DNA of 19,831 nucleotides from Bacteroidales bacterium (GCA_004553485.1 SFLG01000040.1:1-19831), one strand, 5' to 3'; counted from the stretch's first letter, positions 7,393-16,422 are shown. The notes: a model not told the origin generated them from the sequence alone. Numbers and translations: made by a program.

Positions 7393-9414
7393 ATGAGCTT
7401 CGAAGACCCCGAAAAACTTAGCCAAGAACAGCACAGCCCCGCCAGCGGCATCCCCGGCCTCACCGGCTCGGGCGCTCCCGGCGACCCCGCCCTCGTCGAC
7501 GACCCGGGCACGGCTGTCAACACCCCCAACTATACCGAAGACAACATCACCACCCTCGACTGGCAGGACCACATACGCATGCGCCCCGGCATGTACATCG
7601 GCAAGCTCGGCGACGGCACCAACCCCGACGACGGCATTTACGTGCTGCTGAAAGAGGTGGTGGACAACTCCATTGACGAATACGCCATGGGCGCCGGCAA
7701 GCGCATCGAGGTGCGCGTCACCGACACCGAGGTCTACGTGCGCGACTACGGCCGCGGCATCCCCCTGGGCAAGCTCGCCGACGTCGCCGGCAAGATGAAC
7801 ACCGGCGCCAAGTACGACTCGGCGGCCTTCAAGAAGTCGGTGGGCCTCAACGGAGTGGGTCTGAAAGCCGTCAACGCCCTGTCGACGCGCTTCGAGATAC
7901 GCTCGGTGCGCGACGGCCAGACGCGCCACGCGGTTTTTGCCAAAGGCAAGCTGATAGAGCAGAGCGAGCCCGTGCCATGCGACGAGCCCAACGGCACCGA
8001 GGTGCGCTTCATCCCCGACGCCTCGCTGTTCAAAGGCTACCGTTTCCGCGAGGAGTTCATCCTGCCCCTGCTGCGCAACTACACCTTCCTCAACGTCGGC
8101 CTCACCATCAACTTCAACGGCAAAAACTACTTCTCGCGGCACGGTCTGCTCGACCTGCTCAACGAGAACATGACCTCCGAGCCCCTCTACCCCATCATCC
8201 ACCTCAAAGGCGACGACATCGAGGTCGCCATCACCCACGCCCGCCAGTACGGCGAGGAATATTACTCGTTTGTCAACGGCCAGCACACCACCCAGGGCGG
8301 CACGCACCAGACAGCCTTCAAGGAGGCCTTCTCGCGCACCGTCAAGGAGTATTTCAACAAAAACATGGAGTACACCGACATCCGCTCGGGCCTTGTGGCC
8401 GCTGTGTCGGTGCGCATCATCGAGCCGGAGTTCGAGAGCCAGACAAAGGTCAAGCTCGGCAGCCGCGACATCGGCCCCGGCGGCATTACGGTGGCAAAGT
8501 TTGTCAGCGATTTCATAAAGCGCGAGCTCGACAACTACCTGCACCGCGAGCCGGAAACCGCCGAGGCCATGCTCAAGAAAATCCAGGAGAACGAGCGCGA
8601 CCGCAAGGCCATGGCCGGCCTGTCGCGAAAGGTCAAGGAGAAGGCCAAAAAGGTGTCGGTGCACAACGACAAGCTGCTCGACTGCACCGTCCACTACAGC
8701 GACGCCAAAGGCGACCCCGAGCTGAAGGAGGCCTCGTCGATTTTCATCACCGAGGGCCTGTCGGCAACGGGCTCGATAACAAAAATCCGCGACGTGCGCA
8801 CCCAGGCCGTCTTCTCGCTGCGCGGTAAGCCGATGAACACCTTTGGCGAGACAAAAAAGGTGGTTTACGAAAACGAGGAGCTGAACGCCCTGCAGATGGC
8901 CCTCAACATCGAGGACTCGCTCGACGACCTGCGCTACAACAACGTCATCATCGCCACCGATGCCGATGTCGACGGCATGCACATTCGCCTGCTGATGATT
9001 ACCTTCTTCCTGCAGTTCTTCCCCGAGCTGATAAAGACAGGCCACGTATACGTGCTGCAGACGCCGCTCTTCCGCGTGCGCAACCGCAAGACGGCCAAGC
9101 GCAACAAGAAGGGGCAGAACGCCGACGACGAGACATACTACTGCTACAGCGACGAAGAGCGCATACAGGCTATCGAGCGCGTGGGCAAGCAGAACGCCGA
9201 GATAACGCGATTCAAAGGTCTGGGCGAAATCACCCCTGACGAGTTCCGCGCCTTCATCGGCCCGGATATGCGCGTCGACCGCGTAAATCTGCGCAAGGCC
9301 GACGCCGTGGCCGACATCCTCCAGTTCTACATGGGCAAAAACACCGTCGAGCGCCAGAACTTCATCATCGACAACCTGGTTATCGAAGAAGACACTGACA
9401 TAACCGAGGCCTAA
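7393..9414 (+). CDS. parE: DNA topoisomerase IV subunit B
   Basis: The ATPase subunit of the type IIA topoisomerase that unlinks daughter chromosomes, working with ParC (not in the window). The GHKL ATPase domain shows EVVDNSIDEYAMG, DYGRGIPLG and GLNGVGLKAVNALS. The TOPRIM region has EGLSATGS (catalytic E454) and DADVDG (D523, D525). The motif before the second half, RDVRTQAVFSLRGKP, is of the Bacteroidetes ParE type and unlike GyrB. At 673 residues it has an extra, low-complexity N-terminus of about 45 residues before YTEDNITTL. The usual EGDSA motif reads EGLSA here. It heads the conserved parE-coaD-S41 peptidase order. Confidence 0.95.
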   Translation: MSFEDPEKLSQEQHSPASGIPGLTGSGAPGDPALVDDPGTAVNTPNYTEDNITTLDWQDHIRMRPGMYIGKLGDGTNPDDGIYVLLKEVVDNSIDEYAMGAGKRIEVRVTDTEVYVRDYGRGIPLGKLADVAGKMNTGAKYDSAAFKKSVGLNGVGLKAVNALSTRFEIRSVRDGQTRHAVFAKGKLIEQSEPVPCDEPNGTEVRFIPDASLFKGYRFREEFILPLLRNYTFLNVGLTINFNGKNYFSRHGLLDLLNENMTSEPLYPIIHLKGDDIEVAITHARQYGEEYYSFVNGQHTTQGGTHQTAFKEAFSRTVKEYFNKNMEYTDIRSGLVAAVSVRIIEPEFESQTKVKLGSRDIGPGGITVAKFVSDFIKRELDNYLHREPETAEAMLKKIQENERDRKAMAGLSRKVKEKAKKVSVHNDKLLDCTVHYSDAKGDPELKEASSIFITEGLSATGSITKIRDVRTQAVFSLRGKPMNTFGETKKVVYENEELNALQMALNIEDSLDDLRYNNVIIATDADVDGMHIRLLMITFFLQFFPELIKTGHVYVLQTPLFRVRNRKTAKRNKKGQNADDETYYCYSDEERIQAIERVGKQNAEITRFKGLGEITPDEFRAFIGPDMRVDRVNLRKADAVADILQFYMGKNTVERQNFIIDNLVIEEDTDITEA

Positions 9415-9479
9415 ACATCGGCGCCCCCGCCATATAAGACGTATAAGGCACACTACCATACTCTTAAACAACACCCTCT

Positions 9480-9941
9480 ATGAAGTTATTTTTCTCAGGC
9501 TCCTTCCGTCCCTTTACCGTCGGGCACGCCGACCTGGTGGAGCGGGCACTGGCTCTGGGCGCCGACGTGGTAATCGGCGTCGGCGTAAACGTGCGCAAGG
9601 CCGAAGAAGTAGGCGAGGCCGACGGGCGATGCAAAAAAATTGCCCTGCTCTATGCCAATTGCCCCCGCGTAGGCGTTATTACTTATACGGGGCTGACGGC
9701 GGTGGCGGCCCGCGAGGCCGGCTGCGACGCAATTCTGCGCGGCGTGCGCTCGGTCAAGGACTTTGAATACGAGCGCGAGATGGCCGACATCAACCGCAGC
9801 ATCAACGGCATGGACACCGTCACACTCTTCGCCGACCCGAAGTTAGCCTGCATATCGTCGTCGATGGTGCGCGAGCTCGAGGCCTTCGGCTTTGACGTGT
9901 CGCAGTACCTCCCCGACCCGCAAAAGACAGCCCAAAGCTGA
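9480..9941 (+). CDS. coaD: Phosphopantetheine adenylyltransferase
   Basis: A cytoplasmic enzyme of coenzyme A synthesis that joins 4'-phosphopantetheine and ATP to give dephospho-CoA. The 153-residue length is normal. Visible are the nucleotidyltransferase T/HxGH motif (TVGH, 13-16) after FSGSFRPF, the binding segment ILRGVRSVKDFEYE, and the late ISSSMVRE motif (ISSxxVRE in relatives). The start at 9480 places the family's first strand, MKLFFSGSF, at the N-terminus. It lies 65 bases after parE with no terminator between them. Confidence 0.96.
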   Translation: MKLFFSGSFRPFTVGHADLVERALALGADVVIGVGVNVRKAEEVGEADGRCKKIALLYANCPRVGVITYTGLTAVAAREAGCDAILRGVRSVKDFEYEREMADINRSINGMDTVTLFADPKLACISSSMVRELEAFGFDVSQYLPDPQKTAQS

Positions 9942-10067
9942 CCGTATCAACCATTTGCACAACAGTACACGCAAACATCTTTCATCACTCAATATTAATC
10001 GCTCTTTCCAAACAGGTACACGCCTCTCTCCCTATTCCGGACAAAAACTTCTCTCCGCACAACGAAT

Positions 10068-11684
10068 ATGAACAAGAAAACCACAATGCGCATCGTCGCC
10101 GCCTCGATGTTGGCTGTCATAGCAGCTATCCCCCTTTCGGCACGTATGTCAAACGCTGACAGCTTCACCCCCGGCCAGAAACTGATGTACGCGATGAGAA
10201 TTATCGAAAACTTCTATGTCGACTCGGTCAACACCGACTCGCTGACTCAGGAGGCCATAGTGTCGATGCTGAAAACGCTCGACCCGCACTCGATATACTC
10301 CAACCCCAAGGAGACGCAGGAGCTGACGCAGCCCCTCGAGGGCCACTTCAGCGGCATCGGCATCCAGTTCTCGATAATCCGCGACACCGTGTCGGTGGTG
10401 CAGACCACCGCCAACGGCCCGTCGCAGAAGGCCGGCATCCTGCCCGGCGACCGCATCATCTACGTCAACGACACCATCTTCACCCGTCCCAAGATGGCCA
10501 ACACCGACGTGCTCAAGACCCTGCGCGGCCCCAAGGGCAGCAAGGTGGCCCTCAAGGTCAAACGCGCCGGCACGCCCGAGCTTATCGACTTCCGCCTCGT
10601 GCGCGACGACATCCCCATCTACAGTGTCGACGCCTCGTACATGGTTGACCCCGAGGTGGGATACATCCGTATCAGCCGCTTTGCCGAGGACACGCCCAAC
10701 GAGGTCAGCAAGGCCGTCGCCAAGCTCAAGAAAAAGGGCATGAAGCACCTCATCCTCGACCTTGAGGACAACACCGGCGGCTACCTGGGCGCCGCCCACG
10801 CCCTGGCCTCGCAATTCCTCAAAAAGGGCGACCTGGTGGTATATACCAAAGGCCTCAACCAGCCCCGCGTCGACCTCACCGTCGAGGACGAGGCCAACAA
10901 CGGCATCGACCGCGTGGTGGTGATGGTGAACCAGTACTCGGCCTCGGCAAGCGAGATTTTGTCGGGTGCCCTTCAGGACTATGACCGCGCCGTCATCGTC
11001 GGCCGCCGCACCTTCGGCAAGGGTCTGGTGCAGAGGCCCTTCCCCTTCCCCGACGGTTCGATGATACGCCTCACCTCGGCACGCTACTACACCCCCAGCG
11101 GACGCCTGATACAGAAGCCTTACCAGAAGGGCAAGGGCGAGGAGTACGAGCTTGACATGCTCAACCGCATGAAGCACGGCGAGCTCTTCAGCGCCGACTC
11201 GATACACTTCGACGAGTCGCAGAAGACCTACACCCTGCGCAACCGTCGCACCGTCTACGGCGGCGGAGGCATCATGCCCGACAAGTTTGTCCCCGTCGAT
11301 ACAAACACCTACACCACTTACTACCGCGACGTCGTGGCCAAGGGCGTACTCAACCGCTACGTCCAGGACTATGTCGAGAAAAACCGCAAGTCGATCCTTG
11401 CCAAATTCCCCACCGAGGACGACTTTGCCACGGGCTTCGACTCGGCACCGATGCTGGAGGGGCTTATCGAGGCCGCAAGCGCCGACTCGATAAAGCGCAA
11501 CGACGAGCAGATTGCCATCTCGGAGCCGGTGCTGAAGGCCATGATGAAGGGTATTGTCGAGCGTGACGTATATCCCAACGGCACCTATATGCGCGCCGTC
11601 AACCACCTCGACCCCGTCTTCAACGAGGCCCGCCGCATCATCGCCACCCCCGCCGAATACCGCCGACTCCTGGGTGACAAATGA
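10068..11684 (+). CDS. S41-family C-terminal processing peptidase
   Basis: A periplasmic serine protease of the CtpA/Prc type, 538 residues. It has an N-terminal signal segment (about 1-26), a PDZ domain around GHFSGIGIQF...KAGILPGDRIIYVND (about 90-170), and the S41 core with NQYSASASEILSG (nucleophile S293) and GRRTFGKGLVQ (general base K318). The 25-residue Ser-Lys spacing equals that of E. coli Prc. Such enzymes trim or degrade envelope proteins from their C-termini. It stands third in the conserved parE-coaD-peptidase order, 126 bases after coaD, a gap in which I see no clear promoter. Confidence 0.93.
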   Translation: MNKKTTMRIVAASMLAVIAAIPLSARMSNADSFTPGQKLMYAMRIIENFYVDSVNTDSLTQEAIVSMLKTLDPHSIYSNPKETQELTQPLEGHFSGIGIQFSIIRDTVSVVQTTANGPSQKAGILPGDRIIYVNDTIFTRPKMANTDVLKTLRGPKGSKVALKVKRAGTPELIDFRLVRDDIPIYSVDASYMVDPEVGYIRISRFAEDTPNEVSKAVAKLKKKGMKHLILDLEDNTGGYLGAAHALASQFLKKGDLVVYTKGLNQPRVDLTVEDEANNGIDRVVVMVNQYSASASEILSGALQDYDRAVIVGRRTFGKGLVQRPFPFPDGSMIRLTSARYYTPSGRLIQKPYQKGKGEEYELDMLNRMKHGELFSADSIHFDESQKTYTLRNRRTVYGGGGIMPDKFVPVDTNTYTTYYRDVVAKGVLNRYVQDYVEKNRKSILAKFPTEDDFATGFDSAPMLEGLIEAASADSIKRNDEQIAISEPVLKAMMKGIVERDVYPNGTYMRAVNHLDPVFNEARRIIATPAEYRRLLGDK

Positions 11685-11736
11685 CGCAACGACCTGTTTA
11701 TCCGGAAATTCAACGACAACGAAACCTTAACTTGCC

Positions 11737-13176
11737 TTGGACTCGAAGCTGAAACAGAAAACGGCCAAAGGACTCCTCTGGGGCGGCGTCGGCAACGGCA
11801 CCCTGCAGCTGCTGAACCTATTCTTCGGCATTTTCCTGTCGAGGCTGCTGTCGCCGGCCGATTACGGCACTATCGGGGCCCTCACGCTGTTCTCGGCGGC
11901 GGCCGGTCTCTTTGCCGACAGCGGCTTCGTGCTGGCTATTGTCAACAAAAAGCAGGTGGATGACGACGACTACAACGCCGTGTTCTGGTTCAACCTCGCC
12001 ACCGGCACATTCTTCTACTGCCTGCTGTTTGCCCTGGCTCCGCTGATAGCGCAGTTCTACCGGCAGCCCGAGATGACGGCGCTGTCGCGGTTCCTCTTCC
12101 TCAGCTTCTTCCTAGGCTGCATATCGGGCGCCCCCACGGCCTACCTCTTCCGCAACCTGATGGTCAAGGAGCGCAGCACGATAATGATTGTCGCCATCAT
12201 CGTGTCGGGCAGCGTGGGCGTACTGTGCGCCTACAACGGCTGGGGCTACTGGGGCCTGGCCGTGCAGACTGTCCTGTACTCGGGCGTAAACTCGCTGCTG
12301 ATATGGCTGCGCTGCCCGTGGCGCCCCAGCCTGCGGATAAACTTCGCGCCCATACGCGAGATGTTCGGCTTTGGCTCGCGACAGCTTATGACGTCGCTCT
12401 TCACCCACATCAACAACAACGTCTTCGCGCTGCTGTTGGGCCGTTTCTACGGCATGAAGCTCACGGGATATTTCACACAGGGCAACAAGTGGACCACAAT
12501 GGGCTACTCCACCCTCTCCGGCATGACCAACAGCGTGGGACAGCCCGTGCTACGCGAGGCCTCGGCCGACCCGGAGCGCCTGCAGCGGGTCTTCCGCAAG
12601 ATGCTGCGCTTCATCGTCTTCCTGTCCTTCCCGGCGATGCTGGGGCTGGCGCTCGTGGCCAAAGAGGTGATAGTGCTGACAATTTCGGACAAATGGCTCC
12701 CCTGCGTGCCCGTCATGCAGATCCTGTGCCTCTGGGGCGCCTTCATGCCCATCACCACCCTCTACGGCAACCTCTTCAACAGCCTCGGCCGTCCCCGCAT
12801 CTACATGTGGTGCACCATCGCCCTGGGCCTCATCCAGCTGGCCTGCATAGTCGCCTCCTACCCCTTCGGCCTCGACACCATGCTCGTCGTATACACCTCG
12901 GTCAACATCCTGTGGCTCTTCGTCTGGCAATATTTCGCCTACAAACACACCGGCCTGCGCCTCATAGACGTCCTGCGCGACATCCTCCCCTACATCTTCG
13001 CAGCCGCCGCAGTGATAGCCCTGACCTGGTTTGTCACCCGCGCCATCGACTCGCTCATCCTCTCCCTGACCCTCAAAATCCTCATCGCCGCCACCCTCTA
13101 CACCCTCCTCCTCTGGCTCTCCGGCTCCCAGATCCTCCGCGAATCCCTCCACTACCTCACCCACAAACGCCCTTGA
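11737..13176 (+). CDS. Lipopolysaccharide/polysaccharide flippase (MOP superfamily), TTG start
   Basis: A 479-residue inner-membrane protein with about 12-14 hydrophobic helices, beginning KGLLWGGVGNGTLQLLNLFF and carrying the SRLLSPADYGTIGALTLF segment typical of PST-family (Wzx-like) exporters. Members flip lipid-linked sugar repeat units across the inner membrane. The start must lie after the in-frame stop at 11728-11730. Only CTT and GCC precede the TTG at 11737, and the first in-frame ATG is deep inside a helix, so TTG is the start. No polysaccharide operon surrounds it; the nearest related genes are the two GT2 genes in this window. Confidence 0.9.
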   Translation: MDSKLKQKTAKGLLWGGVGNGTLQLLNLFFGIFLSRLLSPADYGTIGALTLFSAAAGLFADSGFVLAIVNKKQVDDDDYNAVFWFNLATGTFFYCLLFALAPLIAQFYRQPEMTALSRFLFLSFFLGCISGAPTAYLFRNLMVKERSTIMIVAIIVSGSVGVLCAYNGWGYWGLAVQTVLYSGVNSLLIWLRCPWRPSLRINFAPIREMFGFGSRQLMTSLFTHINNNVFALLLGRFYGMKLTGYFTQGNKWTTMGYSTLSGMTNSVGQPVLREASADPERLQRVFRKMLRFIVFLSFPAMLGLALVAKEVIVLTISDKWLPCVPVMQILCLWGAFMPITTLYGNLFNSLGRPRIYMWCTIALGLIQLACIVASYPFGLDTMLVVYTSVNILWLFVWQYFAYKHTGLRLIDVLRDILPYIFAAAAVIALTWFVTRAIDSLILSLTLKILIAATLYTLLLWLSGSQILRESLHYLTHKRP

Positions 13177-13243
13177 CCCCCGCCCCGCGCTGTCCATCGG
13201 ATAGTTTGAAAATCAGCATTTATATGGCAAAAAGAATGATCTG

Positions 13244-13788
13244 ATGAACGGATTTCTAAAATATCGGGCGACTATGAGTTCTGGAACGTCTATCGCAGAT
13301 CGGTTGTAATTTGCGATGTCACTGAGATGTTTATAAACCGGGCTTTGCCACAAGGATCGCGTACCATCGACCAAATGCGTCAGGCCGCACGCTCGTGCAA
13401 ACAGAATATTGTGGAGGGAGCTAGCGATGGCACCGTTTCGATGGAGATGTGCCTAAAATTGTTTGGTGTAGCGCGCGGTTCGGTCATGGAGCTCCGCGAA
13501 GACTATGCCGACTACCTGCGCCAGCATAAGCATGAAATATGGGCAAAAGACGACCCGCGCACACTCGCTACGCGCAACTACTGTCGCACCCACTACGACC
13601 CGCGCGAATTTGTTGAAAAATGTGAGTCGCGAACCGATGAGACAGTAGCAAACATCATGCTGACCCTGATAAGGCAGATGGAAGCCATGCTCGCCAAAGT
13701 TTTGCAGTCACTTGAGTCAGAATTTCTGCAAAACGGCGGATTAAAGGAAGCAATGGCCCGTGAGCGCCGCCTACGGCGCGGCTACTAA
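13244..13788 (+). pseudogene. Four-helix-bundle protein with an apparent one-base frameshift near its start
   Basis: The open part from 13327 codes for a 153-residue four-helix-bundle protein (S23/IVP-related, with the longer 'suffix' type C-terminus): RTIDQMRQAARSCKQNIVEG is diagnostic. The same frame continues upstream without a stop to 13240 and reads SGDYEFWNVYRRSVVICDV before M(13327), which is the expected first helix of the family, but it has no start codon. ATG 13244 in another frame reads MNGFLK and then goes wrong. One extra A in the AAAA at 13258-13261 would join the two into a full-length protein. So this is a one-base deletion, a sequencing error, or the gene starts late at 13327. 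The biochemical role of the family is not established. Confidence 0.75.
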
Positions 13789-13864
13789 ACACCCCATCCC
13801 CGCCGCGCATGCAATTTATACGACTTATGTGTTATATATAATGTATAAGCCGTAAGCGACGCAT

Positions 13865-13926
13865 GTATGTTTTTTATGTGACGTATGTTATTTATGTAAC
13901 GTATGTTGTTTATGTAATGTATGTAG
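13865..13926. repeat. 9-bp tandem array, left arm (TATGT type)
   Basis: Seven units of the pattern (G/T)TATGTnnn, alternating so that an 18-base period is visible: GTATGTTTT, TTATGTGAC, GTATGTTAT, TTATGTAAC, GTATGTTGT, TTATGTAAT, GTATGTAG. It is the approximate reverse complement of the array 13 bases downstream, so the two could fold into one long imperfect hairpin. Confidence 0.9.
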
Positions 13927-13939
13927 CCCAAGCCCACCC

Positions 13940-14011
13940 CACATACACCACATACACCACATACACAACATAAAACACATACACCACATACCCCACATAC
14001 ACCACATACAT
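13940..14011. repeat. 9-bp tandem array, right arm (ACATAC type)
   Basis: Eight 9-base units in register: CACATACAC three times, then AACATAAAA, CACATACAC, CACATACCC, CACATACAC and CACATACAT. The orientation is opposite to the left arm. There are no unique spacers, so it is not a CRISPR array. Confidence 0.92.
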
Positions 14012-14078
14012 CCCCAATCAGGGCATAAAACAGTTATTGTATATTACATAACCACCCTCCCCTTTAATCCCCCCCCTT

Positions 14079-14109
14079 TTGTCTATTCGAAATAAAACCG
14101 CTACCTTTG
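14079..14109 (+). promoter_or_regulatory. Promoter of the AAA ATPase gene
   Basis: TTG (14079-14081, inside TTTTG), 20 bases, then TACCTTTG (14102-14109), a good TTG / TAnnTTTG match. Start of transcription is expected near 14116, about 28 bases before the ATG. Confidence 0.75.
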
Positions 14110-14120
14110 CAACAGCGGTT
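14096..14120. promoter_or_regulatory. Operator-like inverted repeat over the -7 element
   Basis: AACCGCT (14096-14102) and AGCGGTT (14114-14120) form a perfect 7-base inverted repeat whose 11-base centre contains most of the -7 element and ends near the expected transcription start. A dimeric repressor site is a reasonable guess; the regulator is not identified. Confidence 0.45.
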
Positions 14121-14143
14121 ACAGTAACGACCGTTGCATTAAT

Positions 14144-15451
14144 ATGAAATTCTACGACAGAGAGATAGAGACTGAGACTTTGAGGCGTATCGAAGCCACT
14201 TCAAAGGAGTATGCTCAGATGACTGTCATAACCGGACGAAGACGTATCGGCAAGACTACACTTATCAAACACGCTTACGAAGATAAGGAGATGATATATT
14301 TCTTTGTCGCGCGTAAGAGTGAAGCTTTGTTGTGTAAAGAACTTTCCGACACGATGCGTGATGTGCTTGGCGAAGATTTGGGCGACTTTTCGAGTATGGC
14401 CCGATTATTTGCGGCTGTTATGCAGATTGCCAAGCGTCGGCATTTCACATTCGTTTTTGACGAATTTCAGAATTTCAAATATGTCAACGAAGCATTCTTC
14501 AGCGAAATGCAGAATATCTGGGACAGCAATAAGAATGAAGCTCGGATAAATCTGGTGGTATGTGGCTCGTTATACTCAATGATGACCAAGATATTCGATG
14601 ACAAAAAAGAGCCGCTGTATGGTCGTGCCACTTCTCGTATCCGTCTTCGTGAATTTCCGCTTGCGACACTTCGCGATATAATGCGGGATAATAATCCCGA
14701 TTACGCTCCTGATGATTTGCTTGCCATGTATATGATTACGGGTGGGGTGGCAAAAAATGTGGAACAGCTCTACATACAGAAGGCATTTACAAAAGAACGG
14801 ATAATTGAAGCGGTACTCTCTTTCGGTTCTTATTTCATTGACGAGGGAAAAGAACTGCTCTCAGACGAATTCGGCAAGGACTATGGAAGTTACTTTTCCA
14901 TATTGTCCGCAATAGCAGGCGGGTTCAATGAACGCGGAGAAATAAAATCCTATACCGGTGTGGAGGCCGGAGGTTATCTGGAAAAATTGGAAACGACATA
15001 CGACCTTGTGTATCGTTACCGGCCTTATCTGGCAAGTGAGAATAGTCGCAATGTAAGATACGGAATCAAAGACAACTTCCTTAATTTCTGGTTCCGATTC
15101 ATATATAAATACCGGAGCGCGGTGGAGATTGGCAATCTTAACTATGTCAAGGAAAAGGTACTTGCCGACTATTCGACTTTCTCGGGTTGGATTCTGGAGC
15201 GCTATTTTAGGCAGATGTACCGTGAGACTGGACTTTATAACCTCGTGACAAACTATTGGGAAAGAGGCGCAAACAATGAGATAGACCTTATCGCTGTCAA
15301 CGAAGCAGACCGTGAAATTGTAATCGGCGAAGTAAAGCGAAATCCCCGACGTATCGACCTGCACGGCCTGGAGCAGAAAGCGCAGAACATAGTATTAAAA
15401 CGCAAAGGCTGGCACATAGTATACGCCGCTCTGTCGCTTGACGACATGTGA
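14144..15451 (+). CDS. AAA ATPase with DUF234 C-terminal domain
   Basis: A 435-residue protein of the archaeal-type ATPase family common in Bacteroidales. Walker A is GRRRIGKTTL (31-40) and Walker B is FTFVFDEFQNF (D105, E106). A winged-helix stretch follows in the middle. The C-terminus resembles DUF234 with a PD-(D/E)XK nuclease-like pattern, NEIDLIAV (E379, D381) then IGEVKR (E396, K398). The cellular role is unknown; some relatives are suspected defence or mobile-element genes. Third codon positions are much richer in A/T than in the core genes before 13176, which suggests later acquisition. It is a single-gene unit with its own promoter and operator-like site. Confidence 0.88.
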   Translation: MKFYDREIETETLRRIEATSKEYAQMTVITGRRRIGKTTLIKHAYEDKEMIYFFVARKSEALLCKELSDTMRDVLGEDLGDFSSMARLFAAVMQIAKRRHFTFVFDEFQNFKYVNEAFFSEMQNIWDSNKNEARINLVVCGSLYSMMTKIFDDKKEPLYGRATSRIRLREFPLATLRDIMRDNNPDYAPDDLLAMYMITGGVAKNVEQLYIQKAFTKERIIEAVLSFGSYFIDEGKELLSDEFGKDYGSYFSILSAIAGGFNERGEIKSYTGVEAGGYLEKLETTYDLVYRYRPYLASENSRNVRYGIKDNFLNFWFRFIYKYRSAVEIGNLNYVKEKVLADYSTFSGWILERYFRQMYRETGLYNLVTNYWERGANNEIDLIAVNEADREIVIGEVKRNPRRIDLHGLEQKAQNIVLKRKGWHIVYAALSLDDM

Positions 15452-15490
15452 CAATGAACTAAGAGCTATGGTGGTGTCAGCGATTGGGGG

Positions 15491-16384
15491 TCAATGGTGG
15501 CGGAGGCCGTGGAGGGTGAAGTGGAGGAGGGGTTTGAGGATGCGGGGGGTGGGATTGTAGCGGAGCGAGCGGCAGAGGGCTGTGACGGCCGGGGCGTACA
15601 TACGGTGGGCAAGGCAACGGCTCATGCGCATGTTGTACCAACGCGCGATATATTTTTTAAGGCCTTTTGTCCGCGGCGACTCGCGGTAGAGGGCCTCGAG
15701 GCGGCGGCCCACCTCGTCGGCCTTTTCGGGCGGACGCGGGTTGCTGAAACCGCGGTTGTAGAGGGCTGTCGAATTCACGTTATAAGCTATGCCATAACGA
15801 CTTGCCAGGCGTGCCCACGTCAGCAGGTCCTCGCCCGACTTTACGCCCTCCGGGAAGCCGCCGATGGCCTGCAGCGCATCGCGGCGCACCATAATCGCCG
15901 ACGTCCACAGCGGGGGCTTCGACTCGGAGGCTATCTCGAAATAGTTGTCTATGACCCCGCTTTCGCCCTCAAACTTCAGATTTTTCACCGCGCCCGTGAC
16001 TACCGTTCCGTCGGCCATGACGTCATCATAACCGGTGGCGTAGACGGCACACTGCGGATAGTCGCGAACGAGCTGCTTAAGCGTCTGAATATGATTGTCT
16101 TTCCATTCGTCGTCGGCATCGATAAAGGCCACATACTCGCCCGCGGCCTCGGCGATGCCTCGGTTGCGGGCCCTCGCCACGCCGCCGTTCTCCTGCGCGA
16201 CAATACGTAAGTTCCTCATCCCCAGTTCGTCGGCAGCACGACGGGCGGCCGCGGCACTGCCGTCGGTCGAGCCGTCATCCACCACCACCACCTCGCAGTC
16301 GCGCATATCGCCGTTGGCGACCGACCTCAGCGTCCGCCCGATCAGAGCCTCCTTATTATATAACGGAATAACAATCGAAATCAT
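15491..16384 (-). CDS. GT2 glycosyltransferase (soluble type)
   Basis: A 297-residue GT-A fold glycosyltransferase on the minus strand: MISIVIPLYNKEALIGRTL at the N-terminus, VVVDDGSTDGSA, and FIDADDEW with the metal-binding D89/D91. ENGGVARARNRGI is a further family hallmark. No membrane segment is present, so it is likely a cytoplasmic enzyme adding a sugar to a surface glycan; donor and acceptor are not predictable. I chose the start at 16384 because the GT-A fold begins there. An upstream in-frame ATG at 16426 would add 14 residues, but lies inside the probable promoter. Neighbours do not form a glycan operon. Confidence 0.92.
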   Translation of the reverse strand: MISIVIPLYNKEALIGRTLRSVANGDMRDCEVVVVDDGSTDGSAAAARRAADELGMRNLRIVAQENGGVARARNRGIAEAAGEYVAFIDADDEWKDNHIQTLKQLVRDYPQCAVYATGYDDVMADGTVVTGAVKNLKFEGESGVIDNYFEIASESKPPLWTSAIMVRRDALQAIGGFPEGVKSGEDLLTWARLASRYGIAYNVNSTALYNRGFSNPRPPEKADEVGRRLEALYRESPRTKGLKKYIARWYNMRMSRCLAHRMYAPAVTALCRSLRYNPTPRILKPLLHFTLHGLRHH

Positions 16385-16414
16385 CGCTAAAAACGTGTTA
16401 CAACATTGAATATG

Positions 16415-16422
16415 CAAAAATA
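16415..16422 (-). promoter_or_regulatory. -7 element of the minus-strand GT2 gene
   Basis: On the minus strand this reads TATTTTTG, matching TAnnTTTG, 30 bases before the chosen start codon. No clear TTG lies 19-20 bases further upstream. Confidence 0.45.

Larger units (their letters stand above)
13789..14143. other. Intergenic region dominated by repeats, then a promoter
   Basis: 355 bases without a gene. It contains a hairpin-like pair CGACTTAT / ATAAGCCG around an AT-rich loop (about 13820-13851), two opposed 9-bp tandem arrays (13865-13926 and 13940-14011), an AT-rich stretch, a C-rich run and the promoter of the ATPase gene (14079-14109). Confidence 0.8.

Noticed and set aside
13940..14011. 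CRISPR-like array
   Set aside because: The units are 9 bases and directly adjacent, with no unique spacers and no cas genes nearby.
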